Positions 58,890 to 64,000 of a stretch of DNA of 64,000 bases are shown piece after piece. How positions within the stretch are numbered: the stretch's first letter is position 1; every line of letters begins with the position of its first letter. This stretch comes from Polaribacter marinus (GTDB lineage Bacteria > Bacteroidota > Bacteroidia > Flavobacteriales > Flavobacteriaceae): NCBI RefSeq assembly GCF_022662535.1, contig NZ_JAKQYM010000009.1, forward strand, positions 62,001-126,000, read 5' to 3'. The notes below the pieces were generated by a model. That model was not told the origin of the DNA. It worked only from the letters and a program-made list of their open reading frames with translations, and did no database searches. The position numbers and the translations under genes were made by a program.

Positions 58890-61800
58890 TTACTGTTTTA
58901 CAAATCGTTTTTTAATCCTATTTCCTTTTGCATCTTCAACCATAATTAAATACACACCTGTATTTAAATTAGATGTATCAATTGTTTTTAATTTGGTTGT
59001 TAAAACTTTGGCTCCTATTATAGAATAGATGGTTATCTGTTTTATATTATTCTTCATCTCAATATTTAATATTGATGAAGTTGGATTTGGAAATATTGAA
59101 AAATCAATCTTATTTTCATCAGAAACTCCTGCCGTTGTACTAAAAGTTGCCGTAATATTTTTATCAGAATCTATAGTTATGCTTAAAGGGTTATTTGTAC
59201 CTGTTGCATCAACAGACCAATCAACAAATCCATAACCTGCGTCAGGAGTTGCTGTCAAAGTTACAACTGTTCCTTCTGCATAGTTTCCATTAGGAGATGA
59301 ACCGTTTGCTAATGTTACTGTTCCACCTCCAACAATCGTTACATTTAACGCTCTTTGAATTGGACTAAAAATAGCTGTAATATTTTTGTCTGTATCCATT
59401 GTAATTGTTAATGGATTGGTAGTTCCTGTTGCGTCACCAGACCAACCGTCAAATTGATAACCTGCATCAGGAGTTGCTGTTAAAGCTACTGTTGCTCCAT
59501 CTGCATAGGTTCCGTTAACTGGATTTGGATTTGTAGCAACTATTCCGTTTGTTGCTGCTAGTGTTAAAGTTCTATTTATAATTGCTGTTGCATCAAATTC
59601 ATAAGCACCAATATCTACAGTTGTATTAAGAACTCTATTATTTCCTGCTACATCTATGGTAATATTTCCTGGTAATTTAGAATTATCTCCTGCGTCAATT
59701 GCTGGCGAACCTGCTAATAAGCCATAATCATTTCCTAGCATTGGGTCTAAATTGGTTGAGCTATAATGCCCTCCTTCTACAATATTATTTGCAAAAGTTG
59801 CTGATCCTCCATTTGAACTCGTAATATTAATTGAAGTAGTTCCACCGTTATTATAAATGATTGAATTATAAAAATAAACAGGATAACTACTTGCGCTATT
59901 TAAGTTTATGGTTACAGCTTTGTTATTAGTAGAATTATTATTCGCAATAGTTGTATTTATAACAGATACAAATGCAGAAGGATTAGTACCACCAGCCCCA
60001 CTACTAATTAATAATGCAGAAGATTTATCTGTAGTACCATTGCTATTTCCTGTAATTAAAGAATTTACTATTGTACCATAACTTTTAATATTATATTGTT
60101 GACTTCCTGTATAGGCAATATTAGCAGAACTTGCAGAATAATTATCTCTTATAATACAACTTTCAAAATCTACATGAGATTGTGTTCCTAAATCACCACA
60201 AGGACTAAACCTACCTAATACAGTATAATATTTACCTGTATTTTTTTCTAAAATACAGTTGGTAATTTTCATATATACTTTATAGTTTTCTCCTTCTGGA
60301 TTTGAATATATAGCTGCACCAACTCTATGATCATACTGACTTGCAGAAGCTGTAGAGCAACTAGCGCTTAAGCTTCCATTTGAGTTTCCTCCTGTTATAA
60401 TAAATCCATTTAACTCTCCTCCTTCAGCAAAATTTCCCTTAACAGTTATAACATGATATGCATTATCTTGTCTAGTAGGTTCGGTATCTAAAATAGAATT
60501 ATTATCATCTCCATTTAAATCTCCTGATAAAATGGTCGGATTCGCATTAATATCCCTTTCAGAAAAGATGGTTTCTGTACCATTAAACCCTCCGTAAATT
60601 TTTTGTTTTTTGTTTAGGCTAAATGTTGATAATCTACCACTACCTGCTGGCTTATAAATACCTTTGGCAACCCATATAGTTTTTGTTGCTGCTGTATTAC
60701 TTATTGCAGTTTGCAAATTGGTGTACGCATTTGCCCAAGAAGTTCCATCATTATTTCCTGTAGCGTTACTATCTACAAAAGCAGGTCCTTCAATAAAATT
60801 AGCCGTAACAGACTTATCTCCATCCATTATAACCGTTGTTGTTTTTGTATTGGACGAAACATCTCCTGTCCATGAACTAAATTGATAACCCGCATTTGGA
60901 ACTGCTGTTACTTCTACGGGTGTTCCATAATCGTAGGTTCCATTTACAGGATTTGGATTTGTTGTTACACTACCATTTACAGCTGTAGTTGTTAACGTTT
61001 GTTGAGCGTTAATAAATACTGCTGTAATATTTTTATTCGTATTCATAGTAACTGTTAATGGGTTGGTTGTACTTGTAACATCTCCTGTCCATGAACTAAA
61101 TTGATAACCGGTATCTGGTGTTGCTGTTAGCTCTACACTTGTTAAAGCCGTAAAAACGCTACCACTTGGATTGTTTGTAACACTCCCATTGGTTGCGTTG
61201 GTTGTTAAAGTATAATCTACCGGTGTAGAAGCACCAAACTCATAAACACCTAAATCTACAGTTGTATTAAATATTCTTGAATTACCTAATAAATCAATAA
61301 TATTATTTGTAGAAATCTTAGAATTATCACCAGTATCTATTGCTGGTGAAGCTGCCTGTAATGTAAAATCATTATTTGCTGCATCTGTAAATAATGGATC
61401 TGCAGTACTCGTATTTGTTAAATTAGCTGCTGTTAATTTAGAAAAACCATCTTCATCTATAGAATTAACAGCTGTAATATTACCTAATTCAGCACCACTA
61501 AGTTGTGTTATAGAGTTTGCTATTGCTCCACCAGAAATAGTATTATTCCAAAAAACACTATTAGCAACCTCCATGTTTATTGTCCCTCCATATTCTGCAG
61601 ATGCACCAACAGTTGCTCTTGTAAAGTTACTCATAGAAGTATGCGTACCTATATCATTATTATTAGTGTAGGTGTTATTGCTTAAACTTGCATTTACAAT
61701 TGTACTACTGTTACCAATTGCTCTTATCCAACCTGCACTTCCGGCGATTCCGTTATTACTTCCGCTTAAATCTTTAGTTTCATTATTACTAAATAAAGAG

Positions 61801-63494
61801 TTGCTTATATTAAATGTAAACGTACCAGATGTTCTTGCCCAAGCACTAAAAGCAGTACAAAGACGTGCAAGGTTATTATCAAAAATACAGTTTCCTATAA
61901 CTAAAGATCCAACTCCAGATGTAGTATATTCTGCATAAATACCTGCAGCATTATATGCTAGATTATTCTTTATAGTACAGTTTTTTACAACAAGTGTTTT
62001 TACAGCTTTTGCTTTAAAAATAGCTGCGCCAGCTGCATTGTCTCCAGAGCTATTTGCTACTCCGTTTGCAATAGTAAGACCATCTAAAATTGCTCCATTA
62101 TTATTTACCTCTACAACATGATACGCATTATCTGTTCTTAAAGTTCCTGTAATTGTACCGGCATCATTTGCTAATAAATCTCCAGATAAAATAGTTTCGT
62201 TAGTCCTAAAATCTCTTTGTTGTAAAGTAGTTTCTGTTCCGTTAAAACCACCATATAACTTTACATTTAAGTTATCAATTATAAAACTTGCATCCCTATC
62301 AGAAACTCCAGGAATATAAGTTCCTTGGGCAATCCATATTTCTTGGTCGTCTTCTAAAACAGCAATAGCATCTTGTAAATCTGAAAATGCATTTACCCAA
62401 GAACTTCCATCATTATTACCTGTTGCAGTTACGTTTACAAATATTTTACCTTTGGTTCTTGTTTCTTTAGGGCTAGACCAGGAAGACCAAACTGTAGAAC
62501 TACATTTGCTTCTAACATAAATATTGTAATAATTACTTGCTGTTAAACCTGTTATACTTTGTGAATTCCCGGAAACATATCCGTTTAAAGGAATAATAGT
62601 TGCCGTAGAAAATGGTTGTCCTTTTAATGCATACGCTAATTCATAATCGCCACTATTTGCCAAAGTAATATCAAACGAAGTTTCTGTGTTATTTGAAACT
62701 GTAATATCTGTTGAAGCTAAAGGAAAACAAAAGTTATTAATTGTACCTATTTGATCTATTTCTGAAGCAGATAATATTTTATTGTAAAATAAAATATCGT
62801 CTAAATTATCTTGATATTGATTTGCAGTTGATAAAGTATTATTAGCATTACTTGCAATTTTAAGGTTTGTATTTGCATTTATTGGAATGTTAAAATAATA
62901 AAAAGAATGGTATGCAAGACTATCTCCTTTTTTTTCTCCATCGATAAATAAATCTAACCAAATTTGGGTAGAATCGAAACTACCATTATACACAGTATTT
63001 GTTTTTATAGTTGCTACAATATGATGCCAACCACCGTCTGCAATAAACTCTGTAGATAAAGCTCCTTGAGTTCTATCTACTAAAGTACCTACGCTAAAAT
63101 GTTTTTCTCTATATTTTGTTGAAATCCCTATTTTACCATCTCTTAAATAGATGTAATAACCATAATCACTAGTGTTTCGGTCATCAATTATAGTTTTTAT
63201 ATCCGCAGAATTGGTGTCTGTTTTCACCCAAAAACTTATCGATAATTCTTGTGCCCAGTTTAAATCTGATCTTGTTAAATAATCACCATTTAAACCCACA
63301 GCATTATTTGTTGTGTTAACTCTATCATCTTCTGTGGTAAGCGCAGTTCCTGTTTGTGTAAAATTTACACCATTTGCGCCATCTGTAAAAGCACCATTTG
63401 TAAATGAATATTCGCCAACTAAACCATTTGTTGGTATTTGACCGAATGCCAAACTACTCACAAAAAGCAGCAATAATAGTAATCTTGTTTTCAT
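58890..63494 (-). CDS. Large T9SS-secreted beta-helix protein
   Basis: This is a 1534-residue exported protein. It has a signal peptide (1-19), a LamG-like lectin domain (about 20-260, GLVGEYSFTNGAF) and an Fn3-like domain (about 262-355). A right-handed beta-helix (about 360-780, with HVVEVNNNGAILDGLTIANG) leads into two InlB-type B-repeats (about 790-930, YQFSSWTGDVTSTTNPLTV). A second beta-helix (about 940-1300) and two more B-repeats follow, then a T9SS type A sorting domain (about 1460-1534, FSIFPNPTSSILNIEMKNN). The helix plus two-repeat unit appears twice, so an internal duplication produced the length. It is probably a cell-surface adhesin or polysaccharide binder. Confidence 0.9.
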   Translation of the reverse strand: MKTRLLLLLLFVSSLAFGQIPTNGLVGEYSFTNGAFTDGANGVNFTQTGTALTTEDDRVNTTNNAVGLNGDYLTRSDLNWAQELSISFWVKTDTNSADIKTIIDDRNTSDYGYYIYLRDGKIGISTKYREKHFSVGTLVDRTQGALSTEFIADGGWHHIVATIKTNTVYNGSFDSTQIWLDLFIDGEKKGDSLAYHSFYYFNIPINANTNLKIASNANNTLSTANQYQDNLDDILFYNKILSASEIDQIGTINNFCFPLASTDITVSNNTETSFDITLANSGDYELAYALKGQPFSTATIIPLNGYVSGNSQSITGLTASNYYNIYVRSKCSSTVWSSWSSPKETRTKGKIFVNVTATGNNDGSSWVNAFSDLQDAIAVLEDDQEIWIAQGTYIPGVSDRDASFIIDNLNVKLYGGFNGTETTLQQRDFRTNETILSGDLLANDAGTITGTLRTDNAYHVVEVNNNGAILDGLTIANGVANSSGDNAAGAAIFKAKAVKTLVVKNCTIKNNLAYNAAGIYAEYTTSGVGSLVIGNCIFDNNLARLCTAFSAWARTSGTFTFNISNSLFSNNETKDLSGSNNGIAGSAGWIRAIGNSSTIVNASLSNNTYTNNNDIGTHTSMSNFTRATVGASAEYGGTINMEVANSVFWNNTISGGAIANSITQLSGAELGNITAVNSIDEDGFSKLTAANLTNTSTADPLFTDAANNDFTLQAASPAIDTGDNSKISTNNIIDLLGNSRIFNTTVDLGVYEFGASTPVDYTLTTNATNGSVTNNPSGSVFTALTSVELTATPDTGYQFSSWTGDVTSTTNPLTVTMNTNKNITAVFINAQQTLTTTAVNGSVTTNPNPVNGTYDYGTPVEVTAVPNAGYQFSSWTGDVSSNTKTTTVIMDGDKSVTANFIEGPAFVDSNATGNNDGTSWANAYTNLQTAISNTAATKTIWVAKGIYKPAGSGRLSTFSLNKKQKIYGGFNGTETIFSERDINANPTILSGDLNGDDNNSILDTEPTRQDNAYHVITVKGNFAEGGELNGFIITGGNSNGSLSASCSTASASQYDHRVGAAIYSNPEGENYKVYMKITNCILEKNTGKYYTVLGRFSPCGDLGTQSHVDFESCIIRDNYSASSANIAYTGSQQYNIKSYGTIVNSLITGNSNGTTDKSSALLISSGAGGTNPSAFVSVINTTIANNNSTNNKAVTINLNSASSYPVYFYNSIIYNNGGTTSINITSSNGGSATFANNIVEGGHYSSTNLDPMLGNDYGLLAGSPAIDAGDNSKLPGNITIDVAGNNRVLNTTVDIGAYEFDATAIINRTLTLAATNGIVATNPNPVNGTYADGATVALTATPDAGYQFDGWSGDATGTTNPLTITMDTDKNITAIFSPIQRALNVTIVGGGTVTLANGSSPNGNYAEGTVVTLTATPDAGYGFVDWSVDATGTNNPLSITIDSDKNITATFSTTAGVSDENKIDFSIFPNPTSSILNIEMKNNIKQITIYSIIGAKVLTTKLKTIDTSNLNTGVYLIMVEDAKGNRIKKRFVKQ

Positions 63495-63591
63495 AATAAA
63501 TTTATTTTTTTGGTTATGAAAACAAATTTTACACTAAAAAAGGGTTTAGTTTGGATTGAATTTCTGAAAAGCTATTTTCAATTGCTGAAGT

Positions 63592-64000
63592 TTATCCAAT
63601 ATTCTGTACAATCGTTAAAAACTCTTCTTTTTTATCTTTTGAAATGGAAACAGTTTCATTATTATCCATAATAATATAACCACCATCTTTTTTATAATAT
63701 TCTTTAATATATTTTAAGTTGATTAAATAAGAACGATGTGGTCTATAAAAAGTAGGAATTGCATCTAACAACTCCACAAAATGTTTTAGTGGTTTGCTAA
63801 TTAATATTTGAGGTGTATTTATTATACTCACTTTTGTATACATACCATCTGCTTTTAGCAAAATAATATCTTCGAAATTTACAAATTTAATTCCGTCTGC
63901 AATTGGCAATCCTATTTTTTTAAAATTCGCCGACTTTAAACTTTTCTGTAATTCGATTAGTTTTAGATTAATATGAGATTTCCCAAAATTTATTATTGCT
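63592..64000 (-). CDS. LytTR-domain response regulator, partial
   Basis: The frame runs off the right edge: it is open through 64000 and encodes at least 135 residues. The visible C-terminal part is a LytTR DNA-binding domain (IILLKADGMYTKVSI, FYRPHRSYLINLKYIKEYYKK, MDNNETVSISKDKKEEF), preceded by a helix (NLKLIELQKSLKSANFKK) of the type that links receiver domains to LytTR. A TTG at 63909 could only start a truncated form, so a full LytR/AlgR-type regulator is the better reading. It may control the adjacent surface protein gene. Confidence 0.85.
   Translation of the reverse strand, partial: AIINFGKSHINLKLIELQKSLKSANFKKIGLPIADGIKFVNFEDIILLKADGMYTKVSIINTPQILISKPLKHFVELLDAIPTFYRPHRSYLINLKYIKEYYKKDGGYIIMDNNETVSISKDKKEEFLTIVQNIG

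Noticed and set aside
1..64000. CRISPR array, rRNA operon or riboswitch
   Set aside because: I looked for regularly spaced direct repeats, rRNA sequence and conserved riboswitch motifs and found none.

Overview
The window is AT-rich DNA from a member of the Bacteroidota, most likely a marine flavobacterium of the Polaribacter/Tenacibaculum type. The evidence is a type IX secretion (T9SS) sorting domain, a TonB-dependent receptor with a carboxypeptidase-regulatory-like domain, a complete Bat (aerotolerance) operon, SulP plus carbonic anhydrase, many short SPII lipoproteins, and several promoters fitting the Bacteroidota pattern TTG-N19-TAnnTTTG. The genus is a guess; the phylum is not.

The left 34.5 kb is accessory DNA. 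Positions 1-7.3 kb hold unrecognised membrane, lipoprotein and helical-repeat genes (one of 1264 residues) and a replication-type winged-helix gene. Positions 7.6-12.1 kb hold a secreted seven-repeat LVIVD protein and a related secreted gene cut by one in-frame stop. Their shared C-terminal modules look more like proteins of candidate-phyla bacteria than of flavobacteria. Positions 12.2-17.2 kb hold a RuvC-like protein, an XRE regulator, a second winged-helix protein, two tyrosine recombinases with a 3' tRNA-Ile fragment between them, and a VirD4/TraG-like ATPase. Positions 17.3-22.4 kb hold a radC-dam-small-protein operon, three lipoproteins and a second XRE regulator behind palindromic repeats.

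Positions 22.6-32.4 kb hold the most interesting locus: a bacteriocin-like peptide system. A C39-peptidase ABC exporter faces a tight seven-gene operon. The operon encodes a 266-residue precursor with a GG leader and no Lys, Arg or Cys after the leader, an SdpA-like protein, an SdpB/HTTM-like membrane protein, an HlyD adaptor, a nucleotidyltransferase-domain protein, an M23 lipoprotein and a DCC thiol-disulfide oxidoreductase. It combines parts of the Bacillus SDP killing-factor pathway with a double-glycine export pathway. An excisionase-like gene, an integrase and a 5'-truncated tRNA-Leu(CAA) close the island at about 34.49 kb.

From 34.5 kb rightwards the DNA is ordinary chromosome: HupE/UreJ-like protein, dCMP deaminase, S41 protease and an LpxH-type phosphatase; a decayed aminotransferase pseudogene; a TonB-dependent receptor with two lipoproteins; moxR-DUF58-bat genes; SulP and carbonic anhydrase; CvpA, an SDR oxidoreductase and a TlpA-like protein; a 1534-residue T9SS-exported beta-helix protein; and the end of a LytTR regulator that runs off the right edge.
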